From the NCBI GenBank assembly GCA_963769045.1, contig CAVYKK010000027.1, forward strand, positions 19,868 through 83,867: 64,000 nt of DNA, given 5' to 3'. Shown here one piece after another: positions 24,564 to 33,181 of the stretch (position 1 is the first letter of the stretch; every line of letters begins with the position of its first letter). This DNA is from Methanocella_A sp963769045. GTDB taxonomy: Archaea > Halobacteriota > Methanocellia > Methanocellales > Methanocellaceae. Position numbers and translations under genes: made by a program. The notes below the pieces were generated by a model, which did no database searches, was not told the origin of the DNA, and saw nothing but the letters and a program-made list of their open reading frames with translations.

Positions 24564-25712
24564 ATGGGGCGCCTGATATCTCTTGACAATTTTACCGACT
24601 CGTACGGCCGACGGATAGCTGAGCTTGCCAGAGAACGGGCGGAGGGCAGGAAGGTCCTCGGCACCTTCTGCCTTTACGTGCCGGACGAGATCATCTTCGC
24701 GGCGGGGGCGGATCGAGTGGTCCTTTGCGGTGGCAAGAGCGACACGATACCCGTGGCGGAAGAATACCTGCCCCGGAGCGTCTGCCCGCTGATCAAGTCT
24801 TCGTTCGGCGCCGTCGTCAGCAGCACCTGCGGGACCGGCGAGGCGTGTCCGCACTTCGGGCTGGTCGACGCCATCGTGGCGGAAGCGACCTGCGACGGCA
24901 AGAAGAAGATGTACGAGCTGCTGGGCCGGCGCATGCCGACGTATGTGCTCGATCTCCCCCAGATGCCCGACAGCCCGGGCGCTCTACGGTATTTCGAGAG
25001 CGAGCTGGAACGGTTCAAGGGCTATCTTGAAGGCCTTACCGGCATCCGCGCTACAGATAACCGTCTGGCCACAGAGATCAGGTCTGCTAACGAGACGCGG
25101 CAGCTGCTCGGACGTCTGTTCGACTACCGCAAGCGTGATCTGCCGCCGCTGACCGGGCTGGAAACGCTGAAAGTCATGCAAAAACAGTACTTCCTGTCGC
25201 CCGTCGTTTTTAAAAGCTATGTCCAGGCGCTGTGCGAGGAGATCGATCGCGCGGAATCGTCCCCCGGCGAGCGTAAGCCCCGTATCATGATCGCCGGCTG
25301 TCCTATGCCATCGGGCAGCACCAAGGTGCCCGGGATCATCGAGGGCCATGGCGGCCTTATCGTGGTCGAGGAAAGCTGCACAGGCACCAGGTCGTTCGAG
25401 CACCTGGTCGACGAGACGAAACCGCCTCTGGAGGCTATCGCCGAACGTTACCTGAAAATACCATGTGCCTGTATGACGCCCAACGACCGGCGGATTGAAA
25501 GTATCGTCGATCTCGCGAAGGAGTACCGGGTGGACGGCATCGTGTACTATTCGCTGCAGGGCTGCCACGGCTACAACATTGAAAAGTACCGGGTCCAGCA
25601 GGCCCTGAAGCAGGCGAAGATACCTATGCTGGCCATCGAGACGGACTATTCGGCGTCCGATGCCGGGCAGATCGGCCTGCGGGTGGATGCCTTCCTGGAG
25701 ATGATATCGTGA
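24564..25712 (+). CDS. 2-hydroxyacyl-CoA dehydratase D-type / double-cubane-cluster protein
   Basis: A 382-residue member of the HgdB/FldC/BcrB superfamily. Cysteines that could hold iron-sulfur clusters are in VSSTCGTGEACPHFG, AGCPMPSG, VEESCTGTRS, IPCACMTPND and LQGCHGYN. Only one such subunit is present rather than an alpha/beta pair, and it is followed directly by its activase; this matches stand-alone double-cubane-cluster proteins that reduce small molecules with ATP-energised electrons. The substrate is unknown. Its TGA overlaps the GTG start of the activase gene. Confidence 0.82.
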   Translation: MGRLISLDNFTDSYGRRIAELARERAEGRKVLGTFCLYVPDEIIFAAGADRVVLCGGKSDTIPVAEEYLPRSVCPLIKSSFGAVVSSTCGTGEACPHFGLVDAIVAEATCDGKKKMYELLGRRMPTYVLDLPQMPDSPGALRYFESELERFKGYLEGLTGIRATDNRLATEIRSANETRQLLGRLFDYRKRDLPPLTGLETLKVMQKQYFLSPVVFKSYVQALCEEIDRAESSPGERKPRIMIAGCPMPSGSTKVPGIIEGHGGLIVVEESCTGTRSFEHLVDETKPPLEAIAERYLKIPCACMTPNDRRIESIVDLAKEYRVDGIVYYSLQGCHGYNIEKYRVQQALKQAKIPMLAIETDYSASDAGQIGLRVDAFLEMIS

Positions 25713-26497
25713 TTGTCGTCGGCATCGATGCAGGCTCCGCGACGACCAAGGCTGTCCTGCTGAAGGACGGTCGGATCGTCGCCAGCAGGATTGCCCCTGC
25801 CGGGTTCGATTTTCACAAGACGGCCGCCGAAGTCTGCCAGGCGGTCCTCGATGCTGCGGGCGAGACGAAAGCGGATAACATCGTCGCCACAGGATACGGC
25901 CGGCGCAGCATTCCGTTCGCCGGAAAGGCCATTAGCGAGATCACTGCCCAGGCGGAAGGCGTTCGTTTCCTGTACCCTGATGTCAGAGGTATCATCGACA
26001 TCGGCGGCCAGGATAGCAAGGTTATTCTGGTCGAGGGCGGTCGCGTGGCCGATTTCCAGATGAACGACAAATGTGCGGCCGGCACCGGACGGTTCCTGGA
26101 GCACACAGCGCGGGCGCTGGAAGTTTCCGTCGGCAACCTGGGGCGGCTGGCACTCGCTTCTTCAAGTCCAGCGGCGATCAGCAGCATGTGCACGGTGTTC
26201 GCGGAATCCGAAGTTATCTCTTTGCGTGCGCAAGGCGTCCCGAAGGAAGATATTGCCGCCGGGCTGGTGGAGAGCATCGCGAAGCGGGTGGCGGCCATGG
26301 CAAAGCCCATGGGGCTGAAAGAGCATATCGCGCTGGTCGGCGGCGTGGCGAAAAACCCGGCGATCAGGGCTGCGCTGGAGCGGGAGATGGGCTGTGCGTT
26401 GTACATGCCGCCAGAGCCGCAGATCACCGCGGCGTTGGGCGCTGCGCTGATAGCAAATCGCCGATCATCTAACAAGAAAGGTAACGCTTTCTCGTGA
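25709..26497 (+). CDS. ATP-dependent activase of the dehydratase-like protein (HgdC/BcrA type)
   Basis: A 262-residue ASKHA-fold ATPase. The phosphate loops GIDAGSATTKAVL and GIIDIGGQDSKVI and the cluster cysteines in NDKCAAGTGRFLEH and SMCTVFAESEVIS are present. As a homodimer with one [4Fe-4S] cluster between subunits it injects a low-potential electron into the partner protein at the cost of ATP. It starts with GTG overlapping the previous stop (GTGA). A degraded copy of its last half lies at 27371-27743. Confidence 0.88.
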   Translation: MIVVGIDAGSATTKAVLLKDGRIVASRIAPAGFDFHKTAAEVCQAVLDAAGETKADNIVATGYGRRSIPFAGKAISEITAQAEGVRFLYPDVRGIIDIGGQDSKVILVEGGRVADFQMNDKCAAGTGRFLEHTARALEVSVGNLGRLALASSSPAAISSMCTVFAESEVISLRAQGVPKEDIAAGLVESIAKRVAAMAKPMGLKEHIALVGGVAKNPAIRAALEREMGCALYMPPEPQITAALGAALIANRRSSNKKGNAFS

Positions 26498-26514
26498 ACC
26501 CCTTGTGAACATCA

Positions 26515-26751
26515 CTATTGTCCTTTTGGTGAAATCCGCTTATGGTCCCGCTTATCTGCCATCTCCAGGTATTTCTCCCGGGACATCATGAAATTTTTAC
26601 TGTTTTCCATAAAGCTATCGATGAGGGCCGCCTGCTGCTTGCTCCAGACATCATTCGGCACCTTTTTCACCCATGCAGAGTAATCGTGCAAGAATTTGAT
26701 GCGTTCCTCGAGGTTCTTTTTCTTATCGAATGACAATTCCATAGGCCTCAC
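26515..26751 (-). CDS. Small helical protein, 78 aa, next to a nucleotidyltransferase
   Basis: A charged, mostly helical 78-residue protein (MELSFDKKKNLEERIKFLHDYSAWVKKVP near its start) without a recognised family. Its start overlaps the end of the nucleotidyltransferase-like gene by 29 bases; an internal ATG at 26742 would reduce the overlap. The tight pairing of a small protein with a minimal nucleotidyltransferase resembles toxin-antitoxin or HEPN-MNT style modules, but this protein lacks the HEPN RxxxxH motif. Confidence 0.55.
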   Translation of the reverse strand: MRPMELSFDKKKNLEERIKFLHDYSAWVKKVPNDVWSKQQAALIDSFMENSKNFMMSREKYLEMADKRDHKRISPKGQ

Positions 26752-27328
26752 CGCTGACCTTTAATTCCCTCATGAACCGTTTCAACAACATGACGTCTAA
26801 TTTACCTTGAAAGATATCCCATAAATATATTGCATCTTCTATGTCTTTCTCGCTCCCCAGATATAATTTATAGGGTATTTGAAGTTCGATCGGCGAGATG
26901 TATATTCTTTCTCCATTAAAAACGGCTTCCAGCCTGTGGGATAGCGCATAGCGGTCAAAGTCGTCTTTGGCGAACTTCATCTCCATGTTCGGTATTACCG
27001 TGTCTTTTTCTGCGGCCCTGATCCCCAGTCTCTCGCAAAGCATTTCATATAGCCCGGTGGCATCTTCGGGGTTTAAAAAATCGTAGCCACGCCCAATAGC
27101 GGACTTATAAAATGATAGAAACCCGGACGCATCCGTGCGCTCCACCAGGATATCGATGTCCTCCGTGCCCCTTGCCCTGCCGAATAATATGGCTACGTAA
27201 CCGCTCACTATCACGTACTTGATATTGTGTTCCTCGAGTAGCCTGACGAAACCAATCACGAATTTATCTAACGCCGTGATAATCTTGCCATCGACTTCTA
27301 CCCGTCCGGTTGAATAACGTAGTTCCAT
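26723..27328 (-). CDS. Nucleotidyltransferase-fold protein
   Basis: A 201-residue protein with the nucleotidyltransferase hallmark YVIVSGYVAILFGRARGTEDIDILVE, where the two aspartates of DID are the metal ligands. The rest (helices, then a strand with RIYISPIELQIPYKLYLGSEKDIEDA) resembles AbiEii- or MNT-type proteins that handle nucleotides or modify partners. It is the first gene of a two-gene minus-strand unit with the 78-aa protein. The GC content is lower than in neighbouring core genes, which fits an accessory origin. Confidence 0.72.
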   Translation of the reverse strand: MELRYSTGRVEVDGKIITALDKFVIGFVRLLEEHNIKYVIVSGYVAILFGRARGTEDIDILVERTDASGFLSFYKSAIGRGYDFLNPEDATGLYEMLCERLGIRAAEKDTVIPNMEMKFAKDDFDRYALSHRLEAVFNGERIYISPIELQIPYKLYLGSEKDIEDAIYLWDIFQGKLDVMLLKRFMRELKVSGEAYGIVIR

Positions 27329-27370
27329 TACACACTCTATATTCGTTATGTATTCATGGTATATGAAATA

Positions 27371-27743
27371 TTACAAGAACCCACAGCAATAGCGCTGTAA
27401 GCATCGACGATGACCTGGAATGCTGGCTCTGGTATCTTCGAGCCCTGCGGCGATTAGTAGCTTGTGCACGGTCTTTGCGGATTCCGCAGTCATATCTCTT
27501 GGGGCGCAGGGCGTCCCGAGGGAGGACATCGCCGCCGTGCAGGTGGAGAGCATCGCCCGGCGTGTGGCCGCCATGGCGAGGCCGATGGGGCTGAAAGAAC
27601 ACGTGGCGCTGGTCAGCGGCGTTGCAAAGAATGAGGGGATCAGAGCGGCACTGGAGCGGGAACCGGGCTTAAAGCTGTTCGTGCCTTCGGAACCACAGAT
27701 CACCGGGGCGCTGGGGGCGGCACTTATTGCCAGCGGCAATTAA
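27371..27743 (+). pseudogene. 5'-truncated, frameshifted copy of the activase gene
   Basis: From about 27420 the reading frame is a close copy of the end of the intact activase (SSSPAAIS, CTVFA, AISLGAQGVP-like, GLKEHVALVSGVAKN). Upstream of 27420 homology continues to about 27371 (TTACAAGAA.. matching the FLEHTARAL region) but with an in-frame TAA and a one-base shift. The ATP-binding N-terminus and the first cluster cysteine are missing, so it cannot be a working activase. It is most likely a relic of a duplicated block. Confidence 0.8.
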
Positions 27744-27827
27744 TAGTCTATAGCAATCTTACTCCTGCTACTTTCTCCAAATGGCTTATCTATAGATATT
27801 GAGATAAGAATATACTCGGTTTTGCTA

Positions 27828-28748
27828 GTGATTAAGGGGAAAAAGAAAGTAGTTGTCGTGGCCACTGGTGCGATCGCCGGATTGATCATACTGTGTACGC
27901 TCGGCGTTTTCTTCTTATGTATCATCTGCATGATCAACAGCAATCCGTTCCCCGGCAGTGAGAACGATTTTCCGCCCCCGCCGACCAATAACACCACACG
28001 CTATCCCTTTTCGGCGGACTTTTTCTTGAGGACACACGCCCCGGCGGAAAATATTACCCTTACAGGAACGTTCGAGGACTGGTCCGACACCAGCTACCAC
28101 AATGTGAAGGTCATGGGCGGGATGGGTGACATCAGGGCATGGAGCTGGGGGGCTATCTCGCCCAATATCAACTACGGCGGGGATTCGCACGACTTGAGCA
28201 TCAACTGGGATACACACTATCTCTCGGACGACTCGTGGGGTGGCGGCGTCCCGGGCTACGATTACATGTACCTGCCGTTTTACGCATCTTGTGATATAAC
28301 GCTCAATAACCACATCGGCAGCGTGATTGTCAAGGACCTTAACGGGCCCTCTCTGCATGTGACAACGAACCGGGGTATGTTGCGCATCGAGAATTGCTCG
28401 TTCGCCCGGATCGACTGTACGGCGACCACGCGGATCAATGGCAGCTTCAGCTCCGGGAAAGCCAACTTCCAGTCGGAGTCTGGCGATATAACCCTGTCCG
28501 CGCGAGAGATAAATGGCAGCATCACAGCCCGGTCTGAAAAAGGCAATATTATTTTGTATGTGCCGGCAGGTTCTCGTTTTACCTTAAAAGCAAGCACCGG
28601 GTCCGGAAGGGTGATGTGTGACTTCCCGCTTATGCGGAGCGTCGACCAGCCTAACCGGATCGAAGGCGTCACAGATCAATTGTCACAACCGGAGAATACC
28701 ATTGGCCTCAGGACGGAACGGGGCAATATCAGGATCATTGCCTATTGA
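27828..28748 (+). CDS. Membrane-anchored protein with a DUF4097-like beta-repeat domain
   Basis: About 306 residues. A short basic start and a hydrophobic helix (residues about 8-33) are followed by a Pro/Asn linker and a beta-rich domain with regular short strands (GSFSSGKANFQSESGDITL and GSITARSEKGNIILYVP), the pattern of putative-adhesin DUF4097 proteins. It is probably a single-pass protein facing outside. The GTG at 27828 is the preferred start; a TTG at 27822 is also open. It is convergent with the second lactamase-fold gene. Confidence 0.6.
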   Translation: MIKGKKKVVVVATGAIAGLIILCTLGVFFLCIICMINSNPFPGSENDFPPPPTNNTTRYPFSADFFLRTHAPAENITLTGTFEDWSDTSYHNVKVMGGMGDIRAWSWGAISPNINYGGDSHDLSINWDTHYLSDDSWGGGVPGYDYMYLPFYASCDITLNNHIGSVIVKDLNGPSLHVTTNRGMLRIENCSFARIDCTATTRINGSFSSGKANFQSESGDITLSAREINGSITARSEKGNIILYVPAGSRFTLKASTGSGRVMCDFPLMRSVDQPNRIEGVTDQLSQPENTIGLRTERGNIRIIAY

Positions 28749-28770
28749 TAAATCCCTGTGAGTATGGCAC

Positions 28771-29619
28771 CTAAACAATGGCCTGCCAATAGACCTTGTG
28801 CCCGCGCAGTTCGTATTTTACTCTTTCCTGTCGGCTCAACATAAACAGAAAAGCCCGTACAGTGGTTTCCACAACGATGTTCATGGTGAAGTCGTCCCTG
28901 ATCTTTAGCACACAGCCGGTCCCGCTCACCATTTCCTCGGTGGTCCGCTCTTCCCGCCCGAGCACTTTCAGCACGGACTCTTCCACCATGTCGATGCCTT
29001 TCAGATTCACTTCCGCCAGCTCAGCCGCTTCGTCTTTCGACAGGAGGCTGCAGTGGGACGGGATGACATAGTCGGCGCCGGAGTCGCGGATGTATTCCAG
29101 CGATCGCCTCGCGTCTTCCGGGCTGGTGTAATAGACGATCTTCTTGGTGTCCCAGACCTTCTTCGTCACGATGGCGTCGGCGGCGGCCAGCACGTTGTCC
29201 GGGGTCAGGAAGCCGACCTGCCACTGGGTGTGGCCGGGCAACGGCACGACTTTCAGGGGCATATCCAGCTCGTCTATCGCGCCGTCCACAGGACAAGACA
29301 CACTTGTGAAATACCATGGCCGCATACCCTCCGGGGGCACGGCCCAGCAGAAGTTGCCGTTCACGTTGATGTCGGTGTTCTCGATGGCAGAGCGCTCGCT
29401 GCGCGGCGCGTAAACACGGGCACCGTTAGCACGCATTTTGGCCCCGTTCCAGAAATGATCGGTGTGCATGTGAGTGACCAGGGCGTACTTTACCTTCGGG
29501 GGGTTATCCCAGTCCACGTTTTCGTTGTTGCTCGGGTCGACCAGATAGTCCCTGTATAGGCATACGTTGGTGATGCCGGGGACATAATACGTATCCCCTG
29601 AAATGTTAACCCGCTTCAT
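28771..29619 (-). CDS. Metallo-beta-lactamase fold hydrolase (paralogue 2)
   Basis: A 282-residue protein with THMHTDHFWN (HxHxDH), PLPGHTQWQ, AAADAIVT and PSHCSLL metal-site motifs. It shares its whole layout with the gene at 23153-24022, including the N-terminal NISGDTYYVPGITN / AGNSYYLPAMSN segment and the helical C-terminal extension ending in a YW-containing tail. The substrate is unknown. Its place next to the activase relic mirrors paralogue 1 next to the intact activase cluster. Confidence 0.82.
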   Translation of the reverse strand: MKRVNISGDTYYVPGITNVCLYRDYLVDPSNNENVDWDNPPKVKYALVTHMHTDHFWNGAKMRANGARVYAPRSERSAIENTDINVNGNFCWAVPPEGMRPWYFTSVSCPVDGAIDELDMPLKVVPLPGHTQWQVGFLTPDNVLAAADAIVTKKVWDTKKIVYYTSPEDARRSLEYIRDSGADYVIPSHCSLLSKDEAAELAEVNLKGIDMVEESVLKVLGREERTTEEMVSGTGCVLKIRDDFTMNIVVETTVRAFLFMLSRQERVKYELRGHKVYWQAIV

Positions 29620-29742
29620 GTCACTCCCTTCAAGACGCCATAGACTCCCGTATCTTCCAACATAAACTTATCTGCGGGCCTTGCCCTGCTATGTTTCAAA
29701 TAAGATGTCAGGCTGCTATAACGCTCACTCAGTTCGGGCTGT

Positions 29743-29845
29743 CCGGTATGGGGGCCGCCAGGACACCAGGACGCCAAGAGCGAAAAATGGATGACGCTAA
29801 GCGAAAACCTATAAATTCTTGGCGTCCTGGCGGCTCCCATACCGG
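29743..29845. repeat. Inverted repeat with CCAGGAC units
   Basis: Arms at 29743-29778 and 29818-29845 (CCGGTATGGG...CCGCCAGGAC...CGCCAAG against CTTGGCGTCCTGGCGG...CCCATACCGG), with a 39-base AT-richer loop. The arms resemble those at 6414-6557. It lies in the 29620-30113 gap; the rest of that gap holds only the doubtful 60-codon frame at 29892-30074. Confidence 0.8.
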
Positions 29846-29891
29846 ATGCTAACATAACAACCTGGCGCTCTTGGACCCTCGGCATCATTTT

Positions 29892-30074
29892 CTAAACTTT
29901 CGCCTGTCGTCGCGGGTCAGGCGATCTCTCGCGCGCGTATGATGCCGCGGGCATGAATCCGGAGGCAAGTCCGGTCATCATCCTCAGGACAGTTTTTACC
30001 GGGGGACCGCGCATCCAGTAAGGCTCCGCAAGCGCGGCCGCCCTCTCGTAATGATTGTCTTGTTGGCAGGCCAC
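29892..30074 (-). CDS. Doubtful small ORF, 60 aa
   Basis: An open frame of 60 codons starting with ATG at 30074 (MACQQDNHYERAAALAE). The middle (VKTVLRMMTGLASGFMPAAS) looks protein-like and could be the remnant of a larger gene, but there is no good ribosome site and no family is recognised. The region contains CGCGCG runs like the intergenic repeats, so this may be chance. Confidence 0.2.
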   Translation of the reverse strand: MACQQDNHYERAAALAEPYWMRGPPVKTVLRMMTGLASGFMPAASYARERSPDPRRQAKV

Positions 30075-30113
30075 GTGTCCAGCGAAGGCCTGCTATAGCT
30101 TCGACTTAAAACC

Positions 30114-31535
30114 CTATTTTCTGATCTTTAAGCATACGTAATTGCCAGTCAATGCCAAGCCGATCAACATAATTATTGTCGGAACGTCGAACCCGCTAGC
30201 CGGCGCTGGCAATTGCGTAGGGGTAGCTGTCGAGGCCTGCACTGAGGGAGATTGTATTATCGTCTCAGTGGCTGAAACACTTGTGGTTGGCGGTACCGTA
30301 GGAGTCGCAGTTGGTTGCGGATATGTACCGGTGTCGATTAAGACTCTTACCGGGACATATTTACCATAAGGGATATCTTTTGTGAATGTCCCATCGCCTA
30401 TCTGTCCGTGTTGGTTATTGCCCCAGGCCCATAGCGTGCCATCCTTTTTTAACGCTAATATAACATAATCGCTCACAGAAATCGATGCAATATTATCGAT
30501 AGCAATTTTTTTGGGCTTCTGAAGTACGGCATCCATAGTCATTCCCGCTGCCGACATATGATTGTCACATCCCCACATATACACATTCCCGTCTTTGGTC
30601 AGGGCCATCGAAAACTCGTTGCCCGATTCAATATCGGCCACATTGCCTATATCCTTCACTTGTACGGGTAGCATCCGATCAATATTTGTTTGATCTCCCA
30701 ACTGATAATACGCATTATTACCCCAGGCCCATACGGAACCATCCTCTTTTAACGCGAGCGTTCTTTCGCCGCTAGACGCTATCTCCGTAACCCCTGAGAT
30801 AGAGATTTTTACTGGAGAATATCTATTCTCTGTTGTGCCATCTCCAAGCTGGCCATTTCTATTTTCCCCCCACGCCCATATGGAGCCGTCTTTATCTATC
30901 GCAAACGAGGAGCCTATCGCAGTGGCCACGGATTTGATGTCGCTTATTCCTTTGACTTGTACGGGTACTGATCTGGAAATATTTGTACCATCACCAAGGC
31001 AACCGCGATAATTAATTCCCCAGGCCCATACTGTCCCATCTTTTTTAACCGCGAGGCTATAGCCGCTACCTGCTGCTATTGACGTAACCCCTTCCAGATT
31101 ATTTACTCTGACCGGCGTAGAGGGTATCGGCTCCTTTACCGGTAATTTAACATTGTCAACCGTGCCATCGCCGTGTTCACCATTGATATTGATCCCCCAG
31201 GCCCAGACGGTGCCGTCATCTTTTAAGGCGATACAATGCTCTATCCCTGCGGCAATTGCTATTACGTGATCAATGGGCACTTTTTCCGGGATGGCCCTAT
31301 CCGAACTAGATCCATCACCGAGCACGCCCAACCTGTTACCTCCCCAGGCCCAGACGGTGCCGTCGTCTGCTAAGGCTAGCGAATAGAAGCCGTTGGTCGA
31401 ACCGACTTCTACGCTTTTGATCCCGATGGAAGCGGCAGTAGCCGGAACGAATGTGATCAATACACAGTCTACGACTAGCAATAAGCATGTCATCGTCACT
31501 ACAGTATTAATTATTTTCCTGTCGTCCAACATCAT
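30114..31535 (-). CDS. Secreted RCC1-type beta-propeller protein
   Basis: About 473 residues: a signal peptide or anchor (LLLVVDCVLITFVPA), seven RCC1-like blades each with a DGTVWAWG...GxLGDG signature (for example DGTVWAWGININGEHGDGT and DGSIWAWGENRNGQLGDGT), a Pro/Thr linker, and a C-terminal hydrophobic helix with a basic end (IIMLIGLALTGNYVCLKIRK). Seven blades make one complete propeller, probably displayed on the cell surface. The start is the ATG at 31535 after a perfect GGAGG site; it overlaps the permease stop by ATGA, so it is coupled to the two ABC-2 permease genes. Confidence 0.85.
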   Translation of the reverse strand: MMLDDRKIINTVVTMTCLLLVVDCVLITFVPATAASIGIKSVEVGSTNGFYSLALADDGTVWAWGGNRLGVLGDGSSSDRAIPEKVPIDHVIAIAAGIEHCIALKDDGTVWAWGININGEHGDGTVDNVKLPVKEPIPSTPVRVNNLEGVTSIAAGSGYSLAVKKDGTVWAWGINYRGCLGDGTNISRSVPVQVKGISDIKSVATAIGSSFAIDKDGSIWAWGENRNGQLGDGTTENRYSPVKISISGVTEIASSGERTLALKEDGSVWAWGNNAYYQLGDQTNIDRMLPVQVKDIGNVADIESGNEFSMALTKDGNVYMWGCDNHMSAAGMTMDAVLQKPKKIAIDNIASISVSDYVILALKKDGTLWAWGNNQHGQIGDGTFTKDIPYGKYVPVRVLIDTGTYPQPTATPTVPPTTSVSATETIIQSPSVQASTATPTQLPAPASGFDVPTIIMLIGLALTGNYVCLKIRK

Positions 31536-32323
31536 ATTTCCTCCTTGCCGAACTGCCGTATGTCGATGAATAATATTAACAGTATCTCGGCGAACAGAAT
31601 CCCGATCAGCGGCAATGCCGATCCTGCCCATGAACCCAGGGATACGGTAGTATCAAACAAATTAGACCCTCCTCCCCCAATTATATTCTGATACAGGATG
31701 ATTGGATTTATTTTCAATAGTTCGCCCAGGTTGTAGGGTGGGAAGACAAACCATATTATGTATAAAAATGATGAAGTCACGATCAGGGCAGCGTAAATAT
31801 TTTTCAGCACTATGCCAATCAACATGACGATTGTGGCAATAAGCACATTCAGCAGGTACAATAATAACGTGGCTATGACAATCCTCACAACGGTATCGGA
31901 TGATTCAACGGGCCGGTAAATCATCGTTAACATGATCACACTGAAAATTGTAGCGGCCGCGCTGATTGTAAAAATAGACAGGCTCAATCCGATAAATTTG
32001 CCAAAGATTATTTCTTTGAGGTAAACCGGCTTGGTCATTAGTACTCGCAGTCGGCCCGTCGATCGGTCTTCGGAAATCAGTACAGCCCCGATGCATAGCG
32101 ATAAGAACGAAAGTATTAACGACACGTCGGAAATATTATTTCGGAACCCGATGAGAAACAGGTCCCCAAGGTTTAACATACTTATCCTGGGGAGTAAATA
32201 ATATGACCCAATGCCGTTGATTATCGAGTATACAAATAATATGAAGGTTATTATCAGCACGATGGGATGACTGATTATCCTCTTAAATTCGTTTTCCGCA
32301 ATGCTCCTTATGACTAATCTCAT
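31532..32323 (-). CDS. ABC-2 type permease (second of pair)
   Basis: A 263-residue membrane protein with about six hydrophobic helices and the ABC-2 permease pattern (SEDRSTGRLRVLMTKPVYLKEIIFGKFIG, the conserved cytoplasmic coupling region). It is probably part of an exporter with the adjacent permease. No ABC ATPase gene is seen on either side, so the ATPase would have to be encoded elsewhere. ATGA overlaps link it to both neighbours. Confidence 0.8.
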   Translation of the reverse strand: MRLVIRSIAENEFKRIISHPIVLIITFILFVYSIINGIGSYYLLPRISMLNLGDLFLIGFRNNISDVSLILSFLSLCIGAVLISEDRSTGRLRVLMTKPVYLKEIIFGKFIGLSLSIFTISAAATIFSVIMLTMIYRPVESSDTVVRIVIATLLLYLLNVLIATIVMLIGIVLKNIYAALIVTSSFLYIIWFVFPPYNLGELLKINPIILYQNIIGGGGSNLFDTTVSLGSWAGSALPLIGILFAEILLILFIDIRQFGKEEI

Positions 32324-33153
32324 GCCGTATCCCTTCGATTAAACAATATATAGCTTAACACCAATAGTACGACCAACGTTACGACCAGTTTTAAAGTCAG
32401 GTCGTCTTGGGAAAGATTATTTATCAAATTGTCGGGGTCCTTAAAAATGTTTAAAACCAAAAGTTGAGGGCTGATATTGGTTATCATTTCCTGGATATAT
32501 TGGCTGTTGTCGCCGAATGCGTACGATAGGCTGGCAGAAAAGGCTGACGAGGGAATAATCCTTATTGACACGATCCAGATCAAAAGCGCGCTGAATAGCG
32601 AAAAAACAGAATCTTTGACCAACAAGGTCGTTATCAATGAAATGGTAACATAGATGCCCATGACCAGGGCGGCGATAAAATAAATTACGAAGACGTCTGC
32701 CAGGAATGTCTGAAGCGAGACGTTGATAACGTTGCCATACAGGAACGATATCGAGATGAAATATGCGATATTTGCGATGACAAACGTTAATAAGATGAAG
32801 CCAGTGCAACTGATCAGCTTTCCATTAATGATACTTTCACGATACAAAGGCTTGCTCAAAAGCACACCGAGGGCGCTTCTGTGCCTTTCACTGGTCTGCG
32901 ACGAATAGCCTATTATAACGGCAATCAGGCTGCCACAATTTACGAACACGTATAATAATTGGTGTAATGCATCAGTAAAACCGAATTTATTAAAAACGAC
33001 GTTTTGTCCATGTGGCAACCCAGAAAAGATATAGGTGCTGTAAGCATTCGTTAATAATACCAGCAAGTAAAATAGCATTATAAAATACATCGGTCTGCTA
33101 TTCAGGAGTTCTAAGAACTCCCTTTGTGCGATTTTAAGGGTATTTTGGCTCAT
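32320..33153 (-). CDS. ABC-2 type permease (first of pair)
   Basis: A 277-residue membrane protein with about six helices, homologous in layout to the next gene; the coupling segment is SSQTSERHRSALGVLLSKPLYRESIINGKLI. The two permeases could form a heterodimer. It follows the amber-interrupted secreted-protein gene by 28 bases on the same strand, which suggests a common transcript: secreted protein, two permeases, RCC1 propeller. Base composition is more AT-rich than in core genes. Confidence 0.8.
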   Translation of the reverse strand: MSQNTLKIAQREFLELLNSRPMYFIMLFYLLVLLTNAYSTYIFSGLPHGQNVVFNKFGFTDALHQLLYVFVNCGSLIAVIIGYSSQTSERHRSALGVLLSKPLYRESIINGKLISCTGFILLTFVIANIAYFISISFLYGNVINVSLQTFLADVFVIYFIAALVMGIYVTISLITTLLVKDSVFSLFSALLIWIVSIRIIPSSAFSASLSYAFGDNSQYIQEMITNISPQLLVLNIFKDPDNLINNLSQDDLTLKLVVTLVVLLVLSYILFNRRDTA

Positions 33154-33181
33154 AATAAAAAATAATGTTTTTACTTAATGT

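Noticed and set aside
29892..30074. Confident small gene before the second lactamase-fold gene
   Set aside because: No ribosome site, no family, and overlap with CG-rich repeat-like DNA; listed only as doubtful.
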